Shown in pieces: positions 23,294 through 34,959 of a stretch of 64,000 nucleotides of DNA (the first letter of the stretch is position 1; the number at the start of each line of letters is the position of its first letter). The translations under genes were made by a program, and so were the position numbers. The notes under the pieces were generated by a model. The model had not been told where the DNA came from, made no database searches, and was given only the letters and a program-made list of their open reading frames with translations. The DNA comes from Sanguinoderma infundibulare. Its lineage: Eukaryota > Basidiomycota > Agaricomycetes > Polyporales > Polyporaceae. The stretch is taken from assembly GCA_032821775.1 (NCBI GenBank), contig JAVLRN010000007.1, forward strand, positions 1,240,001-1,304,000, written 5' to 3'.

Positions 23294-24984
23294 GTTGGAT
23301 GGGGGAGGGTGGGCGAGGGACTACGGCAGGTGCTGAAGAGCAGGACGGCGGGACGGAGGATGGGGCCGTCGCCGCCTGGAGAGAACAAGGAGCGTGGGGA
23401 CTGCTATGGAGGGCAGACGAGGGACAAGTCAAGACGATCGCCGTGCCACCGATGCCTGGTGTTTTCTAAGGAGAGCGGTGTCGAGAGGGAAGACGAGGTC
23501 AGTCACTGGCCAGCTCCCACTCCCACCCGTCACCGATCCCGAACCGACGCCCTCCTTTGCGCTTATTTGGTCCCATCTGTTCATCATTTTCTCCGCCGCC
23601 CGCCACAACCTCCGCGCCCTTCTGTTCGATAGGATAGCTGTCTAATCTCATCCTCAACACATTCTCTTCAACGCAGTCTGTACAAGACCCCCCGTCCGAC
23701 GCCACCATGGAACACGCAACACAATTCATACAACTCTTCTCGCTCCCCGTCCCTCACCCGAGCCGGCAGCCACAACGCCGCCCAACGTGTCGCCGCCAAT
23801 GGCGATGCACCGTCGCCGTGCCTGTTTGACTCCTCTATGCACCCGTCCTCGACCCTTCATCTACTGCGTACTTATCTACCCAAGGAAATGCGCATTTAAA
23901 GAGCCCATCCACCCTCTCGGCTTCCCGTCATCGACGTCCGCACTTCCATGCATGACCCCCGTCCACGGCCAGAGAAGACGTCCGTAGCTGCGCCGGCCGT
24001 GACTTTGCCCTCCAACGACGCCTGGACGATCCGTTGATCATCCACTGCCCGTATCTAGTCTCCAGGCACTCCTTCTCCAAGCTTAAAATCGTACTCATCA
24101 CCGGCTTCCGTCAAGTGCTCCAACGGATCTCAGCCCACAGAACAACTTCCCAATCCCCGGCGACGTTTGTGCGCTCCTTCCACGCCGCACTGGACGCACG
24201 AGGACCGCATCTCTATACATACCTTCAAGCCACACTCCCACCTAGACTCCTTGATTACTATTCATAACACCACCTTAACCGATCCTGAACATAACCTCGC
24301 CTCCCATTCACCCACTCGCGCCACCCTTCCCCCTCATGCTCATCCCGTTCATGCTCAAATTCTTGTGTCTACACAGAAGCATATCCATGCAACTCACCGC
24401 GTACTCGCCCCGACCCTCGTAATGACTATCGCCCACCCCATCCATTTCTCGTCTCGTCGCAACATGTACATCCGCATTCCGTATTGGAATCCATCGTCCC
24501 ATCACCAACTCGGCTCGGGCCCAGACCTATCTTCAATACCATCTCCTTCCGTCCAGCTCGAGCCAGGTGCCATATGGCATGCGACCGGCTTCTGATTCCC
24601 GTCTATTCGCCCTTGCCACACCAATCCTTAGGCACATCGTACCCGTTCCAAATGTCGTAGATACACCGCATCGCGCTTGTTGCATTTCTCATCTTACTCA
24701 TGGCGGATAATGATGATGAATCCTGTTCAGATGACACAAAGCAACTCATCGTTGCATGATGGCCCGGGCTGTCCTGTCTGATGCGTTGCAAGGATACCAT
24801 GCTTCTCGTCAAACATCCTCGACAAAGAAGTAAATACCATGGGCGTAGGGAGTTAGAGTGTGAACAGGCGTAAGCAACTACCCTCAGAAGCCGTTTGCCC
24901 GTCGCCAGTCGCCACTCGCACGGAAGTACTTCGCAAACTCTAACTGCATTGACAAGAATGCTCTATTCCTACATTAAGGTACCG
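23294..24984. other. Mucin gene promoter and downstream intergenic region
   Basis: About 1.7 kb upstream of the mucin start, rich in pyrimidine runs on the plus strand (for example around 23500-23650 and 24150-24420). I see no convincing gene, repeat or RNA here. Confidence 0.45.
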
Positions 24985-25275
24985 TCCTACCTAGAGCCAG
25001 AGAGCGACAGATGCACGCCTTGCCACGATATCCCGCCCAACCATCAACGCGCTCGTTATTTGCAATCAGCTCCCAATCCTCCTTGAACGTCGTCGGCTCG
25101 CTCACGATGATCACAAAGTTCCCATACTCCGCCGCCACCCTCAAGTTCCGCGCCCCGTTGTCCACGCCCTCCAAGTCCCAAGTCCAGATGGCCCCCGGGA
25201 ACTTACTGTTTAGCGAGACCCCCAGGCCTCGACAAGTACAGGGACGGCGGATGCTCCCTCGCGTCATCCTTGAAC
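24985..25275 (-). pseudogene. Duplicated 3' fragment of the Dug3-type amidotransferase gene
   Basis: On the minus strand this stretch matches the last quarter of the intact gene at 13907-15017 at both DNA and protein level. It has REHPPSLYLS, SLNSKFPG, GVDNGARNLRVAAEYG, VIIVSEPTTFKEDWELI and NNERV, against SLNRKFPG, VDNGAQNLRAAAEHG, VIIASEPTTFKKEDWELI and KNECV in the parent. It lacks the catalytic N-terminus, needs a frameshift near the PPSLYLS block, and has indels after KFPG and at the KK/K position. A long open minus frame (24974-26167) runs by chance from the next pseudogene into it, so it could be mistaken for one gene. A dispersed partial duplication is the simplest reading. Confidence 0.85.
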
Positions 25276-25435
25276 TTGTCAATGAGACGAACCTAGCCAG
25301 AGCCCCACCGCCTCCACCAACAGATAGACCGACAATGAAGGAGGCAAGAAGGAAAGGAAGCGAGACGGAGCCACCCTCCACGTCGCCCACGTTAAGAAAT
25401 TTCGGAATTTCGTCGCGAATAGATGGTAGGTACCC

Positions 25436-27105
25436 TAGGCGAGCTCCGGTTTGAGGTAGGCGTGCATGAAGAGTTCGGTGTTGCGGAGGACCTTCGTGAT
25501 GTAGGAAATGGGCGTGGCATAAGTCACATCGGAACATTCGGTGGCGCCGGAACCTCCAGCAATGGATGCCGCCGACGCGGCTGAAGGCGTCGACTACGCA
25601 AGACCCAGAGTCCCTTTCGGTGGAGAACGCGCCCGAGGTCTTGTCGGCGGGGATGACGGGCCACTCCCTCGACTCTATGTACTCGCCGACAAGATAGTTG
25701 CGGGTGAAAGACGAAACGTTGTTGGCCTTTCCGATAGTCGTACCACTCTTGGCGCCGTTCTTGAAGACGACCAAGCACGGTTCCCCGCTGGCGTCCTGTA
25801 TGGGCGCGTTGAAGAGGATGTCCTCGGAGACCTGGCCTTTGACTGTCACGAGACGGTTGGGGGGAAGTTTGGAGGGAGCGGAGCTGGCGGAGTGCAGTTC
25901 AACCTTCTCGATGAACTCTTTGGGCGCGTACTTGGTTCCTATGTTAATGACGTTGCCCCAGTAGCTGTTGGGGTCGAGCCAGCCCGCGTAGATCTTGATG
26001 ACGGCGAAGTCAAGAGTGTACTGGTACTGGCCAGGTTCGGTGGAGAACGTGATGGGAGGAGCCCAGGCAAGCTCCCCGAAGACACGGTTCTCCTGCGCAC
26101 CCCAGCCAGTGTCAAGCTCCTGGCGGAATGCCTCGAGTCCTTCGAGTCCCTCCTTCGCCTCCTGCAAAGCCTGCTCCGCTTCATCACGCTCCGTGACCGA
26201 CGCGGGGTGGTTTAAGTCGTTAACAGAGTCGACACTGTTACGGGCATCGGCATTGCGTACTTCTCGCTCTTCATCTCAGAGTCGATGGCGGCGAGCTTCT
26301 CGTTGACACCGGAGTTACTAAGGACGACCCCATCTTCACGGGCGTTGCTATCGTTCTTACGCACGTATTCCTCGTTGCGGTGGTTGTCAATGAGGACAAC
26401 GTGTCGTGCCGTCACGAGGTAGATATTCTTGTCGTCGCCGCCGGCGCTGAGGTAGAAGCCGCCTGTTCCCTCAGCCTAGGGCGTATCCTTGGCGGAGATC
26501 GGAATGCCGAGGTCGCGGTGTATGGGTCGCGAGCGGTGAAAGTCGGGTCGGAGAGGAAGACGGGATCAAGGAACCTGTTGCCCGCCTGTCTCATAACGCG
26601 AGACTCCCGGATTTCGACGTGGAAGTCGTGGATGCGGTATTTATTGTCGATGAACGCGCAGCATTTGAGAGCGACACTGCTGTCCTTCTGGAAGCTGAGC
26701 GTCCCGAGCTCGACGCCAATCCAGACGATGGCCAGACCGGAGGACTTTCCGACTTGGACGATGCAGAGCGCGTCGATGCTAGTCCAGTTGACGCGCATCG
26801 TGTTAAGGCCATGGCAAAGGTCGTCGGCTAAACCGTGATCCCAGAAATTAGCAAGGGGGTGGCCGCCCAGTTCCCTAGGCTCCTTGGGGACAGGGTAGGT
26901 CTTGGGGCCAGCTGGCTCTTGGTCGAGAGGGCGGATGAGTGGATGGAGAGGCGGATGCCCAGACTTGGCAGGTACGCCAGAGGTAACTGTACCCCTGATA
27001 GGATTGCCAAAAAGGGGCGGAGATAAGATAACCTTGGGCGGGAGCAGCTCATGGGCCGACGGACCCTCGAGCCTGCCGCTGGGACTCGCTTGCTCTCAAC
27101 GACCA
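25436..27105 (-). pseudogene. Decayed trypsin-fold (S1-like) agaricomycete protein
   Basis: Reading down the minus strand, a protein of about 500 residues is visible in three frames: PLFGNPIRGTVTSG, ELGGHPLANFWDHGL, MRVNWTSIDAL, EIRESRVMRQAGNRFLDPV, GTGGFYLSAGGDDKNIYLVT, TARHVVL, GELAWAPPITFS, SGEPCLVVFKNGAKSGTTIG, SGSCVVDAFSRVGGI, TECSDVTYATPISYI and HAYLKPEL. The GDSGS-type serine motif appears as RDSGSCVVD and a histidine as TARHVV, as expected of a chymotrypsin-like fold. Damage: a frameshift near 26500, a TAG where Trp is expected (SAKDTP*AEG) near 26478, other indels near 26225, and a frameshift near 25560. The natural stop is at 25436-25438. Related intact proteins are multicopy in agaricomycetes and of unknown role; the family recall is from memory. 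Confidence 0.8.
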
Positions 27106-27258
27106 CGTCCCAACTGGATAGTAGCATGTTCGACGACGAGTCCACGATAGTCCATGACCCCGCCAACTCACCGCCAACCGCCTCATACGTGTACCCCGTT
27201 CGTTCCCTCCTCAGTGGCATCCAACCAGCGGCCGTGAGCCCAAAGTCCCCTTCTGATA

Positions 27259-27268
27259 TGTTTATAAA
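27259..27268 (+). promoter_or_regulatory. TATA-like element of the fungalysin pseudogene
   Basis: A TTTATAAATG run lies about 55-80 nt before the candidate ATGs at 27323 and 27339. It is a plausible relict promoter. Confidence 0.25.
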
Positions 27269-27322
27269 TGACGCCTTTCTCCCCCTCTTTTTAACACTCC
27301 ACTGTCTCGAGTCGATCTGACG

Positions 27323-29390
27323 ATGCCCGTCCTCGCGTATGGCGACTCTTTCTTCCGTCCCAAGCACGCCGCCGTCCAGCCCACTTAGTGTGACGTTAAC
27401 CCTCCCGCCGAATACTGCCAGTCTAGATCGTCGACCAACTTCACCAGATGACGCCTCCAACCCCGACCGCGCTGGAGTGCGCGACTCTCTCGGCCAGCTC
27501 CGCGACCTCTACGACTGGAACTGCCAGTTCGTCAGCTCCCTGACTTCATGACCCAGCCCTCCGACTTTGTCAGCGCAGAGGACGCTGCGTCAAGCGACAT
27601 GACTCGCGCCCTGGTCCAGTTCATGACTGCTGTCACCCCGAGCGAGCAGCTCAGTGGGGACAACACCGGTAAGTATCTCCCTGATATACGCCTCACTTTC
27701 GAGCGTCACATCTCTGGCGACCACCCTTCCTCCTTCACCATCAACGTCTCCGACGCCGTTAAACCCCGTCAAGGGCGGCCTCGCCTTCATCCAGGTCCCC
27801 AACGGCGACGCTACTACTCTCCAGCTCGTATGGAAGTTCGAGGTCGAGATGAAGGACAACTGGTACGAGGCCGCCGTCGCTGCCGAGGCCCCCCACCGCA
27901 TCATCTCCGTTGTCGACTAGGCCTCCGGCTCTCCCATGCTCATGACTCCCGTTCCCCCCGAGAGCCCGGAGGGCGCGACCTACAACGTCTTCGCCTGGGG
28001 CATCAACGACCCAGCCGCAGGCGAGCGCTCCATTCAGAAGGAGAACTTCGATGTATTGGCCTCTCCTTGGGGCTGGCACGCCCTCCCGCATGCCAACGAC
28101 CCGGAGTCGTCGAACATACGCGTCAAGAACTCATCCGCCATCCGGGACACCACGATAACATGGGATCTTCGTGCACGAGGACTGGGAAGGCCGCAACAAC
28201 TGGGTGAGCAACTACCGCCCTGATGCCGGCTCCTCCAAGGCGTTCCACTTCTCGTACAGTCCCAAGCAGACCACGACCGAGGACGCGCTCGAGGAGGCCA
28301 AGAAGTACATCAACGCGACCATCACGCAGCTATTCTACACCTTCAACCTCGTCCATGACCTCTACTACCGCTACGGCTTTAACGAGGTCGCTGGTAACTT
28401 CCAGCAGCGCAACTTCGGCCGGCGGTCAGGAGAATGACGCCGTCATTGCGAACGCGCAGGACGGCAGCGGTTACAACAACGCCAACTTCATGACCCCGCC
28501 TGATGGCCAGAACGGTCGCTGCAGGATGTACTTATGGAACACGGCCAACCCCTACCGCGACGATGATCTCGAGGCTGGAATTGTTATCTACGAGCTGAGC
28601 CACGGTCTGAGCACGCATCTCACCGGTGGTCCCGCTAACTCCGGTTGCCGAGGCTGGGGTGAGGCTGGAGGTATGGGTGAAGGTTGGGGTGGTACGTATC
28701 TTCGTCGTGATTCCGTCGTCATCACTGGTCACCGTGAATAGCCATCCACAGCAACAAGGTTTACTCCGACTATTCCATGGGCTCGTGGGCCGCGAACATG
28801 GACAAGGGCATCCGTAACTACCCAAACTCGCTGAACGACACCGTCAACCCCTCGACATACAAGACGCTCGACAAGCTCGGCTGATGGGGCGTGCACGCCA
28901 TCTGCGAGGTCTGGGCGCAGATGATCTGGGTCGTATCCCAGCGCCTCATCGAGAAGCACGGCTTTGTCGACGACATCTTCCCGCCTAAGCCCCTGGAAAA
29001 CGGTGCTATTCCCGAAGGCGACTTCCACCGTCCGCGCGAATACGACGTCCAGGGCCAGCCCAAGCCGCTCATGCCGAAGCATGGCAACTCGCTCGTCGTT
29101 CAGCTCGTGCTTAACGGTATGAAGCTCCAGCTATGCTGTCCATCTTTGTCGACGCCCGCGACGCGATCATCGCCCCCGACGAAACGCTCGCTGGTGGCAA
29201 GAACTTCTGCGAGATCTGGGAGGGCTTTGCGTCTCGTGGCTTGGGTGTTGGCATGACGGTCGATGGCCGCACGCCATGGGGTGGAGGGATCCGTGAGTCT
29301 TGGCGGCGACAGTTGACCGCTCGTTTGAGGGCTCCAGCGTGCAACGTCTCGAGGACGAACTGTACTTCCTCGAGGACGTGATTATGTATA
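27323..29390 (+). pseudogene. Fungalysin (peptidase M36) metallopeptidase, disrupted
   Basis: Blocks of a secreted M36 zinc peptidase lie in order over 2 kb. The propeptide comes first (PVKGGLAFIQVPNGDATTL, VWKFEVEMKDNWYEA). The catalytic domain follows: [81 protein letters not shown], then [59 protein letters not shown] and GRTPWGGG. The zinc motif HExxH appears as YELSH, so the first histidine is lost. In-frame stops follow VVD (near 27919) and KLG (near 28884), and frame breaks occur near 28200 and 28430. The start is unclear. The family helps fungi degrade extracellular protein; this copy cannot make an active enzyme. Confidence 0.87.
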
Positions 29391-32300
29391 GTAGCAACTA
29401 TCAGTCTCGTTTTTATCTATCATCATATCACATAAATCTCCCGTGTGTAGTCTTTGGCCTCGGTAACTGCCTGCGAGCTCCACCGCATGGCGACAGTCAT
29501 CTTACCTGTCCGAGGACAAGGACCCAGGCTCAGAGCCTCCTTGCCAGTCACTGTAACACATCCTCATCCCGTTTCTGCTCGCTATGTCTAGGTCCGCCAC
29601 CAGGTACTATACAGAGGTCTTGTTCGCAATGCTTCGCTACAGACTACATTGGAGCAACCACCAACGCTACAGTGTGCTACGGTGGCTGCAGTGGCCAACA
29701 GATATAGCACCGGGTGCTACGGCCCGCCAAGGCATTTACTGATGTGTTGAGCTGGAGCAAGGTTGCGAATCGTGTTCATTCAGCCGCATCTGATATTTGT
29801 TCAGGGTTGCGCGCGCGCTATTTCGCGAAAGACTACAGTGAGCACATGTATGATATCATAACTGTTTTGAGTCTGAAGGCATCCCATTTTCAGATCTCTC
29901 GATTCCTTTGGAGCCGGCTCATTACTGGCTCGTAGAGAAAACCGTGCACGCGTGCACCGTAGCCGTCTCCGCGCTCGATCTGCGCTCGATCAGGTGAAAG
30001 GAGCTGCATGCACTCAGAGTAGCTAGCAAACTCCGATATGGTTCATGGCCGCATTTTGAATGTCTTTGATTCCCAACCCTCGCAGGATGCTATCAGAGAA
30101 AAGCGACACGCCGATCGCTGTAGAGTTTGTGCAAACTATCATGCACAGCGTACGCACTACACAGGCTTTACGTATTAACTCAATACCAGCAAAGTACTAG
30201 CTTTCTTCTCATCCTCGCTATGCGTGTCGATTATCACCGCGCGCGCGGAACGCCTGGTGAGTCATTCCAAACCGCTGCGGGTGGTCGTACACGATGCGGC
30301 TCCGGGATAACAGACTCCGTGATTAGCTAATCGCCACCGATCGGTGGTTTGAAGCCAGGTAGCGATACGGCGACACGGCAACAGCGAATCGAGTCTGATC
30401 AAAAGTCGGTTATCCCTGCTTTGCCGAGAATAGAGATCGGCGTCTGGTCAGGCTATTGGGGTCTACCCAGGTGAGTGATGCCACTCAGGCGATATCCCCC
30501 TCCTGGAAGTTGCAGCCAGGGGGTGGTACTGCGGAGAAATTCAGAAGGCGGTCCATTGTGCAGCTGACATGATCGTGGTAGTCTTGCTCGAGCTGGAACG
30601 CCGAGATCGTTTCTGTGGATTCTTGGACGCCGGCCGACAGTGCATTCGACAGATTCTGCCAAACATCGAAGATCGAATGCCAAATCCGGCTTCGCGGATG
30701 CCGCGCCTCGGACATGCGATGCATTCGTATTCAGTACTGCTCCCCTTCTGTTCCATTGTCTCCATGCACCATGCGTTGTGGTGTGGACCGTGGCCTGAGG
30801 TCGCACGCGCACTCCGCCGGTAACCTAAAGTTCGTCAGGCTCTCACGCTTCCCTTCTGCAAGGCCCAGGCAAAGCTCATTCAGAACATATCCGATGGCCA
30901 AGATTATCCAAGCTTCCTTCGGTCGTTTTTTCGGCCGCCGACTCGCTGATCTAGTCATAATGAATAAAGGTGTGTATGTCCAGTGCTTTCTGCCCTTGGA
31001 CAGCCAACTGAGATGAAAAATCCCCGAGAGGAAGATGGATGACACACAGTCATGCACTTCTGGTCCATTCTGTTCGAACCGGCATATCGATCGCCGCATC
31101 TGCGCCGACGACCAGGTACAGTCTTCCATCTGGACTGGTCCGGGTACTCTTTGATATGTCTTCCTGGTGAATCCAGTATCGTCTCCCTGCGAAGCGCATC
31201 CAGGTCAAATTTTCGTTCGAAGTTTCAAATCACTCGAGGACCCCTGGGGCTTGTTCAGATGCCTGGGAGACGATTGTCCTGTTGGCGCATGACGCCGCTT
31301 CACATCAAGGGCAGTATTCCCCAAGATGCCGCGCTCCTTAGACTGGCCGGCCAGCCGTGTGGACATGTACGTACGATACTTTTGTTCTCCCGCGACCATC
31401 AGCCGCTGTCGGTGTTCTGTTTGTATTCACGCTCCGCACCTAGCTGGTGACTAAAGCCGGTCACTACCCCGCCCTATTCGCTCAGGCTTGAGCGGTTGGG
31501 TACGCGCCTCTCGAGGTCTTTGATATCGGAAGTCTGATCATGCGAGTCCACACGAAGCCTTCGTTACATCATCGCAGCTGTGGCTATCGAGATACCAGCG
31601 GTCTTCGTGACCGCAGACCGAGGAATAGGAAAGTCCCTCTCCGATTCTGCCTCCGGTGCTCACACGCGTAGGTGCCAGAAACTCAGCCTCCGCGCTGACG
31701 CGTGCGCGTTGCGTTTCGCATCCAGGGTCCGGTACTTCTCACGGCTTCTCATGTGTTGCGTACGGACACCTTATTTTATCGAGCCATCAGAAGGAGGCGT
31801 CTGGCAGTTACGGGAGGGTGACGTACAGAGCGCGACGCCCGTGGATTTGCGTAATTGCTCGTGTGTTGTGTACTGTACGCAGGGCACATTGGTGCAGCGT
31901 GCAAGCACGGTTGGCCAATTTCCTACCTTTGGGCCACATCTTACGTTAAGCCGCTCTTCTCGAACCTGCACCTAGCTCACGCTTAGAACTCTTCGGTACC
32001 GGAAGTCGCTCATGGGTCGCAGGGAGGCCATCGGCAGAAGACCCGCTTCTTCCGGGTGCACAGAGCCTCAGGCGCACTGGCACAGAAAGGCACGAGAGGA
32101 CCGTGCCAGGCAGCCGGAGGCTTTGCGAGGAATGCAGTCTGGGTGTTCTCGGCCCGGTGATGTGCGATATCTGGAAGTGTGGACGAGGTCGGTGCGCTGG
32201 GCGCGGCGGAGGAATCTGGATTCAATGACCGGAGAAGCTTCCTCGATGAGGGGAGCTGCGGTACGAATGCGAGCGGAGCATGCGGTCTCAGAACGGCGAG

Positions 32301-34959
32301 GGCCATCGCGGTCGACCGCAGATGGACGCTCGCGAGTCGCTGCGTGCGCCGACATTCGTACGGACTCTGTTCTCGAGGGAGGGCGCGCCGAGGCTGGAGT
32401 GTGTCGCATGGCATCAAATCGTCCTTCCCGTGCCGGATATCACATTGCGGACCATACAAGGTCGTGATTCCGGAGACCGGTCGAACCACACTGGGGCTCT
32501 CGGGCACACGCGCGCTCCGCTCATACTTTGCACTCGTCTCACAATCAGTACTTCCGCACCGTAATAGCACTTTGCAACCCGGTTCACACAAGCAATACGT
32601 ACATCGCTCGCGCCGTGCCCGCTCGCCGCGCCGATCGTGCGTCCCATGAGCGCCTTGCGACGGTCCGCGGTGGTCCACGAAGCTGCACGCAGGCAAAGAT
32701 GAGCCGAAAAGACAAGGATGAAACCTGTAACTGACTTGAATCATAAACATAAAACCAAGACGCGGTAAAGAACAAGACGCCCTTGCGCACGGAGCGCACG
32801 CCGGCCAGCGAATGCTCCTGACGCCACCGACGGTCACAAGCATCAGGCCCACAAGTTGTGAAACCTTTAAAGGACAGAACGTAAGGACGAGGATTGGGCG
32901 CAATGGTGTGAAAATATGCAAGTTCTCAAACCGTCCGAGTCCTGCACGGCGGCGATATCGCGTTTAGGCTTTTGGTGGTGGCGACTGGGAAAACAACGCT
33001 TTCCTTTTCCATTCTAGCGTTCGGTAGATCGATTGTCATATCGCTCTTGCTTCATCTGGTCCTCCCCAATCAAATTCGGTATCTGCGATCCTGCGCACCC
33101 TCGAGCACTAGCGAGCACTTCGACCTTCTTTGATTGCATTGTCGCGCGGAGCTCGAAACGCAGGCGGGAAAACCGGACTGCGCAGCGGGGGCGCCAGCAC
33201 GATGTACTCACGCTGACGGGGACCCCCTCGGGTCGCGTGAAGTCACGAATACGGCGAGAGGTGGAGGTTGGACGGCAAGAGAACCATGCGGGCGAAGATG
33301 GAACGCTAGACTGGTCGCGTTCCCTGCAGACACGGTGGGCTTGTGATCGTCAAGGAACGGGACTCGGAAGTGCGATCTCTGCTGCTTGCATGTTGCCTGC
33401 TCGAAATGGTGGTGGGCGCCGTCGATCGCGCGCTGGACCAAAGACCAGGTCCGATTTCATCGTGGAGTATGCTTGCCGACAAGCATGATATCAGAGGGGG
33501 AGTGAAATGGGGTCGGAAGCTCGTAGGGCGAGCGGCGAGTTGGCCTGTATCTATTTGAATTTGAACATCGGAACACGACGAGAGAGGGACGATGAGAGGT
33601 TTATCCTCCCAAACGGGCGTCGAGCACCGACCGCCAGCCCGTTCCCACTCCATCAAATTTTTTCGGGCGGTCTCTGGCGGACTCTCATCTATGCTGGTAA
33701 CTAGCGCGCCCATCGAGTGATGCAATTACTGTCTCTAATGTATCGTCCCGTTTCTACATCTCATCCAGCCGCGTCCGCAAAAACGGCGCTGTGGCCCAAG
33801 GCCTCTCTCCCCGCACAACTCGAGACTCGGCCAATTGCCATGTCCTCGAAACCAGCTGCAGGGGACCGAGAGTTACGTCTATGTGTGCTCGTCGGCAATC
33901 ACGAACAAGCTAAGTAGCCTCCAGTGTACATGATCGTTGCCGAACGTCGTAAGTTTCGGGTTCACGCCAGATCGTGATATATTCCGCGTGCACGGCAAAC
34001 ACGCCCCGGCAAGGCGCACCAAGAAGGAGAGACAGGATAGTTATAACGGGAAGGCGATATCTAACCAGTCGAGCGATGGCAGTCTGATGTGCTTTCGGTC
34101 CCTCTAGAATAGAAGCGAATAAAAACTGCAAAACGCTGCGGAGGGGATCGAGGACAGGTCTACTATGTGTACATTTACTGTAATGATATAATACGAAATA
34201 TGAATTTACGATGCGCGCGTGGACGACGGAGATGCGATGAGAGCGGGAGAAAAGAACGTAAACGTACAGTGCAGGATGCAAGGTCCCTGGACCGGGAGTG
34301 CCTAGAGCGGAGGGGCCTGAAAGAGGCGATAGCGAGGGGGAACGGGAAAGTGTTTGGGGTCGGAGCGGCGAAGGGGGGTGAGGAACGGGGGTGAAAGGAG
34401 CTAGTGCGGCAGGATGAGGGATTGGTATCAAAACAGGCGGGTAGGGGACACAGGGGCGAGAGAAGAACATACAGCGGGGAGGCTAGTAGCACATGGATGG
34501 GGTGAGGGGAGGTGACGAGACAAAAGATGAAGAAAACATTGAAAGCAGATAGAACGGAAACCGACCAAGAAGGCGCGCTTGTGCGGCACACGAGATTTTG
34601 CGAAAACGCGTAGGGTACGTCCCGACGCTCGCGCCGGCCTGCAGCGGGGAACGTACATGGCCGCGACGGGGGACTCGAGCAGGGGAAGCAGGGGCGAGGG
34701 CGGAGAGGACGAGCGAGGGTGGGAGGCCGACGAGTCCTGGCGGTGGGAAAGGACGAAAGCGAGGCCGAGCTCGAAACAGGAGAGCCGAATTAAGACATTG
34801 ATCTTACGCTATTTTGGTCGACAGTGTCCAATCAAACCAGTCCGCTTACATTCCAGCGCGCCTCTGAGCGCTCTCCCGCCAATACACGTTCGTTTCGTCG
34901 TCGTCGCGGTCGTCAATGAACCCCACCCAGCCTAGGCCAGTCATCCGAACTCCTCCATC
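29391..34959. other. Gene-poor region
   Basis: About 5.6 kb with no family I recognise. A long minus frame at 32010-32921 (303 codons) has no conserved motif and is probably chance in GC-rich DNA. The stretch just below 34960 should hold the 3' UTR of the homeodomain gene. One weak gene candidate at 30485-31250 is listed separately. Confidence 0.4.
30485..31250 (-). other. Possible small multi-exon gene or relic
   Basis: Three minus-strand stretches have coding-like composition, with G/C-rich third positions. One near 31115-31235 reads FDLDALRRETILDSPGRH. One near 30828-30955 reads EAWIILAIGYVLNELCLG after an acceptor (ATGACTAG). One at 30485-30690 reads WHSIFDVWQNLSNALSAG and ends FQEGDIA before a TGA. 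I could not connect them with confident introns and do not recognise the protein. Treat as a candidate only. Confidence 0.25.

Noticed and set aside
24974..26167. A 397-codon open minus-strand frame as a single gene
   Set aside because: It is a chance join. The first part is a frame of the S1-like pseudogene that leaves its true frame near 25560, and the last part is the amidotransferase fragment. The middle (about 25280-25430) resembles neither.
32010..32921. A 303-codon minus-strand frame
   Set aside because: No domain, no splice structure and unconvincing composition (Arg/Cys/Pro-rich in all three frames). Probably a chance frame in GC-rich DNA.
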